The notes beneath the pieces are model-generated. The model searched no databases and was not told the DNA's origin. It worked only from the letters and a program-made list of their open reading frames with translations. Positions 34,059-41,496 of a DNA stretch of 64,000 nucleotides are shown here, in pieces. The stretch's first letter is position 1. Every line of letters starts with the position of its first letter. The stretch comes from Flavobacterium sp. SUN046 (lineage in GTDB: Bacteria > Bacteroidota > Bacteroidia > Flavobacteriales > Flavobacteriaceae): contig NZ_JAPQNT010000001.1 in assembly GCF_028867965.1 (NCBI RefSeq), forward strand, positions 372,001 to 436,000, given 5' to 3'. Position numbers and translations under genes: made by a program.

Positions 34059-36116
34059 ATGTTAGAAAATCCAAAAAGATATACAATTACTGCTGCTTTA
34101 CCTTACACAAATGGTCCTATTCACATTGGTCATTTAGCTGGTGTTTATGTACCAAGTGATATTTATGCGCGTTATTTGCGTTTGCAAGGAAAAGATGTTG
34201 CCTTCATTTGCGGAAGCGATGAACACGGCGTTGCAATCTCAATGAAAGCTAAAAAAGAAGGCATTACGCCGCAACAAGTCATTGACAAATACGACGGAAT
34301 TATTCGTCAATCGTTTCTAGATTTCGGAATTTCATTTGATAATTACTCTAGAACTTCGTCTAAAATTCATCACGATACAGCGCAGGAATTTTTCAGAAAA
34401 TTATATGAACAAAATGATTTTATTGAAGAAGTTACCGAGCAATTGTATGATGCTAAAGCCGATCAATTTCTAGCCGATAGATTTGTAACTGGAACGTGTC
34501 CTAAATGTGAAAACCCCGAAGCTTATGGTGATCAATGCGAGCGTTGTGGTTCGACTTTGAATGCAACCGATTTAATAAATCCAAAATCGACAATTACTGG
34601 AGAAACTCCAATTTTGAAATCGACTAAACATTGGTTTTTACCTTTGGATAGATACCAAGATTTTTTACAAAAATGGATATTAGAAGAGCATGCTAAAGAT
34701 TGGAAAGTAAATGTTTTAGGTCAAGTAAAATCATGGTTAGACGACGGATTGAAACCTCGTGCAGTAACTCGAGATTTAGATTGGGGAATTGATGTTCCGG
34801 TTGAAGGTGCCGAAGGAAAGAAATTATACGTGTGGTTTGACGCACCAATTGGATACATTTCTGCAACCAAAGAATGGGCTGCAAGAGAAGGAAAAAACTG
34901 GGAAGATTATTGGAAAAAAGATGACACAAAATTGGTTCATTTTATAGGAAAAGACAATATCGTTTTTCATTGCATCATTTTTCCAGCGATGTTGAAAGCC
35001 GAAGGAACTTACATTTTACCGGATAATGTTCCAGCAAATGAGTTTTTGAATTTAGAAGGAAACAAATTGTCAACTTCTAAAAATTGGGCGGTTTGGTTGC
35101 ATGAATATTTACAAGATTTTCCAGATAAGCAAGATGTGTTGCGTTACGCTTTGACCGCAAATGCACCAGAAACGAAAGACAATGACTTTACTTGGAAAGA
35201 TTTTCAAGCGAGAAATAACAATGAATTAGCAGCAGTTTTTGGAAATTTCATTAATCGTGTCGTGGTTTTGACTAATAAATATTATAACGGAATTGTTCCA
35301 ACACCAAACGAATTTTCTGAAGTTGACGAACAAACTTTAGCCGAATTAAAAGCGTATCCAGCAGTAATTTCTTCTTCAATTGAACGTTACAGATTTAGAG
35401 AAGCACAGATGGAATTAATGAACGTTGCGCGCTTAGGAAATAAATATTTAGCCGACGAAGAGCCATGGAAAATGGTGAAAGAAAACCCAGAACGAGTAAA
35501 AACTCAAATGTATGTTGCTTTGCAAATTGCTTCCGTTTTAACAACATTATGTGAACCATTTTTACCATTTACTTCAAAAAAATTGACTAAAATTTTAAAC
35601 ATCGAAGTTAACGATTGGAATCTGAAATTTGAAAAATGGGATTTAACTATAGCCGGACATCAAATTGGTCAAGCCGAAATATTATTTGCACAAATAGAAG
35701 ATACCGAAATTCAAAAACAAATTGACAAATTAGAAGCAACAAAAAAAGCAAATGTGATGGAAAATCAAGTTGTAGAACCACAAAAAGAAACGTCAACATT
35801 TGAAGATTTCTCAAAATTAGACATTCGAGTTGGAACTATTTTAGAAGCTGAAAAAATGCCAAAAGCAAACAAATTGTTGGTTTTAAAAGTGGATACTGGT
35901 TTAGACATAAGAACCATAGTTTCAGGAATTGCAGAACATTTTTCGCCCGAAGAAGTAGTTGGAAAACGTGTTACAGTTTTAATAAATTTAGCTCCAAGAG
36001 CGTTACGTGGCGTTGAAAGTCAAGGCATGATTTTGATGACCAATGACAAAGAAGGCAAACTGGTTTTTGTAAATCCGGATGCTGATGGTGTTGCGAATGG
36101 TGCTTTGATTAGTTAA
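34059..36116 (+). CDS. metG: Methionyl-tRNA synthetase
   Basis: The 685-residue class I synthetase has the HIGH motif in [11 protein letters not shown], a four-cysteine zinc knuckle ([18 protein letters not shown], about 147-164), and KMSKS-equivalent KLSTSKNW. The anticodon-binding helices end about residue 560, and a C-terminal EMAP/Trbp111 tRNA-binding OB fold follows ([18 protein letters not shown]). The ATG at 34059 is preferred over the TTG at 34023, which would add residues encoded by the promoter. Confidence 0.97.
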   Translation: MLENPKRYTITAALPYTNGPIHIGHLAGVYVPSDIYARYLRLQGKDVAFICGSDEHGVAISMKAKKEGITPQQVIDKYDGIIRQSFLDFGISFDNYSRTSSKIHHDTAQEFFRKLYEQNDFIEEVTEQLYDAKADQFLADRFVTGTCPKCENPEAYGDQCERCGSTLNATDLINPKSTITGETPILKSTKHWFLPLDRYQDFLQKWILEEHAKDWKVNVLGQVKSWLDDGLKPRAVTRDLDWGIDVPVEGAEGKKLYVWFDAPIGYISATKEWAAREGKNWEDYWKKDDTKLVHFIGKDNIVFHCIIFPAMLKAEGTYILPDNVPANEFLNLEGNKLSTSKNWAVWLHEYLQDFPDKQDVLRYALTANAPETKDNDFTWKDFQARNNNELAAVFGNFINRVVVLTNKYYNGIVPTPNEFSEVDEQTLAELKAYPAVISSSIERYRFREAQMELMNVARLGNKYLADEEPWKMVKENPERVKTQMYVALQIASVLTTLCEPFLPFTSKKLTKILNIEVNDWNLKFEKWDLTIAGHQIGQAEILFAQIEDTEIQKQIDKLEATKKANVMENQVVEPQKETSTFEDFSKLDIRVGTILEAEKMPKANKLLVLKVDTGLDIRTIVSGIAEHFSPEEVVGKRVTVLINLAPRALRGVESQGMILMTNDKEGKLVFVNPDADGVANGALIS

Positions 36117-36124
36117 AATTATTC

Positions 36125-36202
36125 ACCGCAAATTCGCGAATTTTTTAAAAATACAAAACATAATCTCGTCAATTCTCATTTAAAAATCTGCGAATTTGCG
36201 GT
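36125..36202. repeat. 21-bp-arm inverted repeat between metG and add
   Basis: Arms 36125-36145 (ACCGCAAATTCGCGAATTTTT) and 36182-36202 match as reverse complements at 19 of 21 positions across a 36-bp loop. It is the kind of hairpin repeat seen at several other gaps and could act as a terminator for metG. Confidence 0.7.
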
Positions 36203-36213
36203 AAAAAAATTAC

Positions 36214-37218
36214 ATGAAAAACTTCATACAAAAACTTCCAAAAGCCGAATTACATTTACACATCGAAGGTTCATTTGAACCTGAATTAATGTTCGCTTTG
36301 GCACAACGCAATAAAATAGAAATTCCATATAAAAGCATTGAAGAAGTTAAAGAAGCTTACAAATTTTCGTGTTTGCAAGATTTCCTAAACATCTATTATG
36401 CAGGTGCGAGTGTCTTAATTAATGAACAAGATTTTTACGAATTGACAATGGCCTATTTCACACATTGTCACGAGGAAAATATTGTTCACACCGAAATCAT
36501 GTTTGATCCACAAACACATACAGAACGCGGAATTGCATTTGAAACTGTAATCAACGGAATTCAACGTGCACGAAATGAAGCGCACGAAAAATGGAATATT
36601 TCTTCCTTATTAATCATGAGTTATTTACGTCATTTATCTGAAGAAGCTGCTTTTGAAACTTTGAAACAATCGTTACCATACAAACATTTGATTAAAGCAG
36701 TTGGTTTGGATTCATCAGAAAATGGAAATCCGCCATCAAAATTCTATAACGTTTTTGAAGCTTCTGCCAAAGAAGGTTATGTTTTGTTAGCTCATGCTGG
36801 CGAAGAAGGTCCAGCAGAATACGTTTGGGAAGCCATTGATGGATTAAAAATCGTTCGTATAGATCACGGAAATAATTGCCTAACAGATGATAAATTAGTT
36901 GCCGAAATCATCAAAAGAGATATGGCGCTAACGGTTTGTCCGCTATCTAATTTAGAGTTAAAAGTCGTAACCGATTTGAAACAACATCCATTAAAAACTA
37001 TGTTGAACAAAGGCATCAAAGCAACAGTAAATTCAGATGATCCAGCGTATTTTGGCGGTTATTTGAATCAGAATTTTATTGCGATTCAAGAAGCATTGAA
37101 TTTATCGAAAGAAGATTTAGTGGTTTTGGCTAAAAACTCGTTTCAATATTCGTTGTTGGATGAAAATAGTAAAACTGAATTGATGAATTTAGTTGATGAA
37201 TATGCTTTAAAAAATTAA
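36214..37218 (+). CDS. add: Adenosine deaminase
   Basis: The 334-residue amidohydrolase-fold enzyme converts adenosine to inosine for purine salvage. Its motifs are KAELHLHIEGSFEPE (zinc HxH), HAGEEGPAEYVWEAID with the zinc histidine and catalytic glutamate, RIDHGNN, and NSDDPAYFGGYL with the zinc and catalytic aspartates. An adenine deaminase of the same subfamily is an alternative. The HAD gene follows at 4 bp, suggesting an operon. Confidence 0.9.
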   Translation: MKNFIQKLPKAELHLHIEGSFEPELMFALAQRNKIEIPYKSIEEVKEAYKFSCLQDFLNIYYAGASVLINEQDFYELTMAYFTHCHEENIVHTEIMFDPQTHTERGIAFETVINGIQRARNEAHEKWNISSLLIMSYLRHLSEEAAFETLKQSLPYKHLIKAVGLDSSENGNPPSKFYNVFEASAKEGYVLLAHAGEEGPAEYVWEAIDGLKIVRIDHGNNCLTDDKLVAEIIKRDMALTVCPLSNLELKVVTDLKQHPLKTMLNKGIKATVNSDDPAYFGGYLNQNFIAIQEALNLSKEDLVVLAKNSFQYSLLDENSKTELMNLVDEYALKN

Positions 37219-37221
37219 AAC

Positions 37222-37911
37222 ATGAACCTAAAAGTAATAGCCTTCGACGCCGACGACACCTTATTCGTTAATGAACCTTATTTTCAAGAAACAGAAGAAA
37301 AATTTTGTGCTTTAATGAGCGATTATTTATCAAAACAAGGATTATCTCAAGAATTATTCAAAACCGAAATTGCCAATCTCGACTTGTACGGCTATGGAAT
37401 AAAAGGTTATATTCTTTCAATGATTGAAGCTGCGATGAAAATTTCTAACAATACTATTTCTATTGAAATTATCGAAAAAATTATTCAATACGGTAAAGAA
37501 TTGTTAGAAAAACCAATTGAATTACTAGACGGAGTTGAAGAAACATTGAAAGAATTACACGGAAAATACAAATTAATTGTTGCAACTAAAGGCGATTTAA
37601 AAGACCAACAAAGCAAGTTACACCGTTCGGGTTTGGGACATTATTTTCATCATATTGAAGTAATGGCTGACAAGCAAGAACTGAATTACACGAAACTTTT
37701 AACACGTCTAGAAATTGAACCTAGTGAATTTTTTATGATTGGAAATTCACTAAAATCAGATATTTTACCTGTATTAGCAATTGGTGGTTATGCCGTTCAT
37801 ATTCCGTTTCATACAACTTGGGAACACGAAAAAATTAGTCATAATGTAGAACACCAAAACTTTAAAACTCTAGAAAAAATTGCTGACGTTTTACCGATAT
37901 TGTTGAAATAA
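37222..37911 (+). CDS. HAD-superfamily hydrolase
   Basis: The 229-residue phosphatase has the nucleophile block FDADDTLFVNEPYF, motif II in VATKGDLKDQQSKL, and motif IV in FMIGNSLKSDILPVLAIGG. The alpha-helical cap lies between motifs I and II (C1 type). The position 4 bp after add fits a nucleotidase in purine salvage, but the substrate is not shown by sequence. Confidence 0.88.
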   Translation: MNLKVIAFDADDTLFVNEPYFQETEEKFCALMSDYLSKQGLSQELFKTEIANLDLYGYGIKGYILSMIEAAMKISNNTISIEIIEKIIQYGKELLEKPIELLDGVEETLKELHGKYKLIVATKGDLKDQQSKLHRSGLGHYFHHIEVMADKQELNYTKLLTRLEIEPSEFFMIGNSLKSDILPVLAIGGYAVHIPFHTTWEHEKISHNVEHQNFKTLEKIADVLPILLK

Positions 37912-37944
37912 TTAAATAATTCGTGAAATTTGTGTCAAAAAAAA

Positions 37945-38571
37945 ATGAAACAAAAACTAAACCTAGAAACCTGGAACCGAAAAGAACATTTCTTGTTTTT
38001 CAAACAAATGGAAGAACCTTTTTTCGGAATTACAACAACAATTGATTGTACTAATGCTTATGCAAAATCTAAAGTGTTAGACGTTTCGTTTTTTACTTAT
38101 TATCTGCACAAAACTTTGGAAGCAGTAAATGCAATTGAACCTTTTCGTTATCGAATAATTGACAATGAAATCTATATTTTTGACCAAATTGACGCATCAG
38201 CGACAATACTTCGAGAAGATAAAACTTTTGGATTTTCATTAATTGAATTTTCAGAAAATTTGAAAACTTTTTCAGAAATAACTTTTAAAGAAATTGCGAG
38301 AATTCAGACGACTACCGGACTTTTAACTACAGAATATCCTGAAAATTTAATTCATTTTTCGGCTTTGCCTTGGGTAAATTTTACTTCTTTTTCTCATGCG
38401 CGAAGTTTTTCTTATCCCGATAGTTGTCCGAAAATATCATTTGGGAAAATGATGATTGAAAATGGAAAGAAAACAATGTCAATGTCAATTCACGTGCATC
38501 ACGGCTTAATGGATGGCTATCACGTGGGACAATTTGTAGAATTATTTCAGGAATTGATGAACGAAAATTAA
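37945..38571 (+). CDS. Chloramphenicol acetyltransferase-like protein
   Basis: The 208-residue protein has the CAT fold throughout. Markers are the N-terminal WNRKEHFLFFKQMEEPFFGIT, the PWVNFTSFSHA core, and the active-site HVHHGLMDGYHVGQFV with the catalytic histidine. In the signature HH[SA]xxDG[FY]H, the small residue after HH is Gly here instead of Ser or Ala. It is chromosomal and lies behind add and the HAD gene, so it may acylate another substrate rather than give resistance. The start at 37945 is chosen; the longer TTG start at 37930 is less likely. Confidence 0.85.
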   Translation: MKQKLNLETWNRKEHFLFFKQMEEPFFGITTTIDCTNAYAKSKVLDVSFFTYYLHKTLEAVNAIEPFRYRIIDNEIYIFDQIDASATILREDKTFGFSLIEFSENLKTFSEITFKEIARIQTTTGLLTTEYPENLIHFSALPWVNFTSFSHARSFSYPDSCPKISFGKMMIENGKKTMSMSIHVHHGLMDGYHVGQFVELFQELMNEN

Positions 38572-38577
38572 CGTTTT

Positions 38578-39012
38578 TTAATTGTCGTAAACTGTCCAAT
38601 TAGAACCGTCACTGATTATAAGAATCGTTCTGTAATGGTTGTCATACATATAAATAGTTGAAACTCCGCCAGAAGTTAAACCTTTAAAAAAGAAATTACC
38701 AGCAGTTGTAGTTAATTTAGCTGTATTTGTATTGTTTATATTTCTCAAAAAGTAAATTCTACCTGGAAATAAAATCGGACTCGGTAGCTTGAATTCCTGA
38801 TCGGTTGCTTGCGGATTTACAGAAATGTACACGCCATCATCTATAAATGTTGTCAAATTGCTTCCAACTAAAGTTATTGTTTTTACAGATAAATTTCCGT
38901 TAATATCAAGTGTGCTTTGAGGTGCAATTGTGTTAATTCCGACCTGAGAAAAGCTGCTTTTAAAGCAAAAAAATATCGAAATAATTAATACAATTTGTTT
39001 GAAATTAAACAT
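38578..39012 (-). CDS. Hypothetical secreted protein
   Basis: The 144-residue product has a signal peptide (MFNFKQIVLIISIFFCFKSS) and the N-terminal pattern QVGINTIAPQSTLDINGNL. That pattern is common in Bacteroidetes surface proteins that carry tail-fibre-like beta repeats; the rest is beta-rich. Upstream in-frame ATGs at 39084 and 39036 exist, but the signal peptide starts at 39012. A 14-bp palindrome lies 73 bp upstream. It converges with the acetyltransferase gene with a 6-bp gap. Confidence 0.65.
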   Translation of the reverse strand: MFNFKQIVLIISIFFCFKSSFSQVGINTIAPQSTLDINGNLSVKTITLVGSNLTTFIDDGVYISVNPQATDQEFKLPSPILFPGRIYFLRNINNTNTAKLTTTAGNFFFKGLTSGGVSTIYMYDNHYRTILIISDGSNWTVYDN

Positions 39013-39084
39013 GTTTAGAAATTTAGAATATAACATGAAATAAATGTAAACATTATATTTTAGAGTGTAAAAACAAAAATGCAA

Positions 39085-39098
39085 CGAAAACGTTTTCG
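39085..39098. promoter_or_regulatory. Perfect palindrome CGAAAACGTTTTCG
   Basis: The 14-bp perfect palindrome has the central CG and symmetric form of LacI/GalR-family operators. It lies upstream of the secreted protein gene starting at 39012. No such regulator is in the window. Confidence 0.4.
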
Positions 39099-39196
39099 TG
39101 TTTACAACTTCTTAAATTTAAACATAAAAATTTAATGTTTTATTAAAAAAAGTGAGGGAAAATAAGATTTTAATAGTCTTATTAACTTTTCAACCT

Positions 39197-39646
39197 TTAG
39201 ACTGCTTTCAATAAAGCAATAATTGCGTCGCCATATTTATCTGATTTCACTTCGCCAAAACCTTTTATTTTTCTCAATTGACTATTGTTTTCAGGCTTTT
39301 GTAATGAAACATTTAAAAGTTCTGAATTATGGCATATCATATAATGTGGCAAATTCAATTCAATAGCCTTTTCATTTCGCCATTGTTTTAGATTTTGATA
39401 AATCAATTGTTCTCTTTCAGATAAATCAGATTCTTGTTTAACTTCAATTGTTTTTGTTTCCTCTGATTTTGTTTCAATCAAATCTTCATAATGTACTAAA
39501 ACCGACCAATAACTTTTATTTTCAAGTTCTATAAAATGAGTATCAGATTTTTTAAAGCTGACCATTTCTAAAAAATCATTCAAACTATTTTGATCTATTT
39601 CTAATTCGTTTTCAGTCAATCGTATGGTGAATATTTTAACTTTCAT
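39197..39646 (-). CDS. HRDC-domain protein
   Basis: The 149-residue protein has a C-terminal HRDC domain (about 80-149; LIYQNLKQWRNEKAIE through LRKIKGFGEVKSDKYGD), a nucleic-acid-binding module of RecQ helicases and RNase D. The N-terminal part (about 1-75) is unassigned. There is no helicase domain, so this is a stand-alone HRDC protein. It lies 92 bp after ssb in the same direction. Confidence 0.85.
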   Translation of the reverse strand: MKVKIFTIRLTENELEIDQNSLNDFLEMVSFKKSDTHFIELENKSYWSVLVHYEDLIETKSEETKTIEVKQESDLSEREQLIYQNLKQWRNEKAIELNLPHYMICHNSELLNVSLQKPENNSQLRKIKGFGEVKSDKYGDAIIALLKAV

Positions 39647-39738
39647 CTTTTCTTAGTTTTAAAAAAAGATGCAAATGCCACGAAAGAACTTTTCATTTAT
39701 CGATTGCATAAATCGTGGCAGTTACAGCTTTTTAAGAA

Positions 39739-40071
39739 TTACTTTCCAATTAACAGAATTTCGTTGGCAACAACTTCAGTAACATAACGTTTGTTACCAT
39801 CTTTGTCATCATAACTTCTGTGAGTAAGCTTACCTTCAATTGCTACTTCTTTTCCTTTTACCACATATTTTTCGATTACGTCAGCAGTTTTTCCCCAAGC
39901 GGTAATTCGGTGCCATTCGGTGTTTTCTACTTTGTCTCCGTTTTCTTTGTAATAAACTTCGTTGGTTGCAATAGTTAAATTAGCAAGTTTTTTTCCTCCG
40001 TCAAGATTTTTGATTTCTGGTTCTTGTCCTACAAATCCAATTAATTGTACTTTGTTTCTTAATGCGTTCAT
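39739..40071 (-). CDS. ssb: Single-stranded DNA-binding protein
   Basis: The 110-residue OB-fold protein has NKVQLIGFVGQEPEIK, TEWHRITAWGKTADVIEKY and VAIEGKLTHRSYDDKDGNKR. It lacks the acidic C-terminal tail (DDDIPF type) that recruits repair and replication partners in most SSBs, ending at ILLIGK. It may therefore be an auxiliary short SSB alongside a full-length one elsewhere. Confidence 0.93.
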   Translation of the reverse strand: MNALRNKVQLIGFVGQEPEIKNLDGGKKLANLTIATNEVYYKENGDKVENTEWHRITAWGKTADVIEKYVVKGKEVAIEGKLTHRSYDDKDGNKRYVTEVVANEILLIGK

Positions 40072-40281
40072 GGCTTTTAATTTAAATTGTTATTATTATG
40101 TGTGTATATTTTGTCGGTTGTTAGAAATCAGTTTCTCATTTCCGACGATGCAAAGTTGTAGCGAGTTGCAAACTTTATTCGGTACATAACCGCTTAATTT
40201 CGGTTGTAAATGTTTGTAAGCGTTTGTAATTGGAAAATAATTTATATATTTGATTGATTTTAAAAGGGATAATCAAAATCA

Positions 40282-40626
40282 ATGCTTGAAGAAAAAATAA
40301 TTAGAAAATTTCCATTATTTGAATTATTTGTAGAAAATAATCATTTGATTGTAAATAATTACGACCATTTAAAAGACAATTGCGTCATCAATATTAAAGA
40401 TATTTCTCATCTAGAGTTAATAAAAAAAGTATCTTTTTTTGACAAGATAATTGAAGTTTATTTTGGTGTTATTGGTTTTTCAAAATCAAATGAATTACGA
40501 ATACATTTAAAAAACAGTTTTAAAGATATTATTTTAACAAATTGTGATATTTCAAAAGTAGAACTAATTATTTACAAAATAAATCATTCTATTAATGAGC
40601 TAGCAAACAAGACAAAAACAATCTAG
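40282..40626 (+). CDS. Hypothetical protein
   Basis: The 114-residue protein has mixed beta/alpha content, with no signal peptide, membrane helix or recognised motif. It has alternating hydrophobic strands (VEVYFGVIGF-like) that could fit a PH-like or small beta domain. Its stop codon is embedded in a palindromic element at 40625. The function is unknown. Confidence 0.55.
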   Translation: MLEEKIIRKFPLFELFVENNHLIVNNYDHLKDNCVINIKDISHLELIKKVSFFDKIIEVYFGVIGFSKSNELRIHLKNSFKDIILTNCDISKVELIIYKINHSINELANKTKTI

Positions 40627-40690
40627 CCCTGATTGCCGTGGAATCTCGTTTTTTGAACGAGATGAAACAGAAAGCAGGAATAAGGAAACC
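40625..40690. repeat. Palindromic intergenic element
   Basis: It starts AGCCCTGATTGCCGTGGAAT, contains the perfect 8-bp stem ATCTCGTT/AACGAGAT around TTTTG, and continues GAAACAGAAAGCAGGAATAAG. It resembles the element near 11246. It creates in-frame codons upstream of the VOC gene. Confidence 0.55.
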
Positions 40691-40727
40691 AAAAATGCTC
40701 GAGCCATTCGCTCCTAAAAAAAATAAA

Positions 40728-41093
40728 ATGATGGAACATAAAGCAAAATCTATTCGCGCTTTTATTGGTGCTAAAAACTTTGAAGTTTCTAGAAGTTTTT
40801 ACCGTGATTTGGGTTTTAAAGAAAATGTAATTTTTCATAACATGAGCTACTTTGAAACCAATAATTTGGGTTTTTATTTACAAGATGCTTATGTAGAAGA
40901 TTGGATAAACAACACGATGGTTTTTATGGAAGTTAATGATGTAAATAACTTTTGGAAGGAATTAATTCAACTCGAGCTTACATCAAAATATGATACTGTA
41001 AAACTTGTGCCAGTTCGTGAACTTGATTGGGGAAAAGAATGTTTTGTTCATGATCCATCTGGTGTTTTATGGCATTTTGGGGAATTTATTTAA
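40728..41093 (+). CDS. Glyoxalase/bleomycin resistance (VOC) family protein
   Basis: The 121-residue single VOC-fold protein has paired beta-alpha-beta-beta-beta modules: IRAFIGAKNFEVSRSFYRDLGF, then the C-terminal LDWGKECFVHDPSGVLWHFGEF. The likely metal ligand histidine and glutamate sit in HFGEF. Family members are glyoxalases, dioxygenases or antibiotic-binding proteins, and the substrate is unknown. The start at 40728 (or 40731) is preferred over 40638, because the longer form would be encoded by the palindromic element. Confidence 0.85.
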   Translation: MMEHKAKSIRAFIGAKNFEVSRSFYRDLGFKENVIFHNMSYFETNNLGFYLQDAYVEDWINNTMVFMEVNDVNNFWKELIQLELTSKYDTVKLVPVRELDWGKECFVHDPSGVLWHFGEFI

Positions 41094-41144
41094 TCTATAA
41101 TTTAATTCGTTCCTATTGGAACTGATTTTATAAAACAACATATT

Positions 41145-41495
41145 ATGAGCAAAACCTGTTTAGAATGCAACGAAAAAATTGTAGGTCGTGAAGACAAAAA
41201 ATTCTGTAGCGACGGTTGCCGTAACGCTTATAACAATAAAATCAACAAAGACAGCAACAATTACATGCGCAATGTGAACAACAAATTACGCAAAAATTAT
41301 CGTATTTTGGCAGAAGCAAATCCAGATGGAAAAGCAAAAATTACGAAAACTAAATTACTAAGTAAAGGATTTGATTTTGAGTTTTTTACCAATATTTTAA
41401 ACACAAATACAGGTAATACCTATCATTTTGTTTACGATCAAGGTTACAGAAATCTAGAAGACGATTATATAATGCTGGTTCGAAAAGAATATTAA
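41145..41495 (+). CDS. Zinc-ribbon protein conserved in flavobacteria
   Basis: The 116-residue protein has an N-terminal treble-clef/zinc-ribbon of four cysteines (CLECNEKIVGREDKKFCSDGC, about 5-25) and a C-terminal region. That region has GFDFEFFTNILNTNTGNTY and FVYDQGYRNLEDDYIMLVRKE, of unknown fold. It probably binds nucleic acid or protein. Its stop lies 1 bp before the M28 peptidase ATG, so the two are probably cotranscribed. Confidence 0.7.
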   Translation: MSKTCLECNEKIVGREDKKFCSDGCRNAYNNKINKDSNNYMRNVNNKLRKNYRILAEANPDGKAKITKTKLLSKGFDFEFFTNILNTNTGNTYHFVYDQGYRNLEDDYIMLVRKEY

Positions 41496-41496
41496 A

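Noticed and set aside
37945..38571. Acquired antibiotic resistance gene
   Set aside because: The protein is CAT-like, but the gene sits behind housekeeping genes with no mobile element beside it. The family includes chromosomal homologues of unknown substrate.
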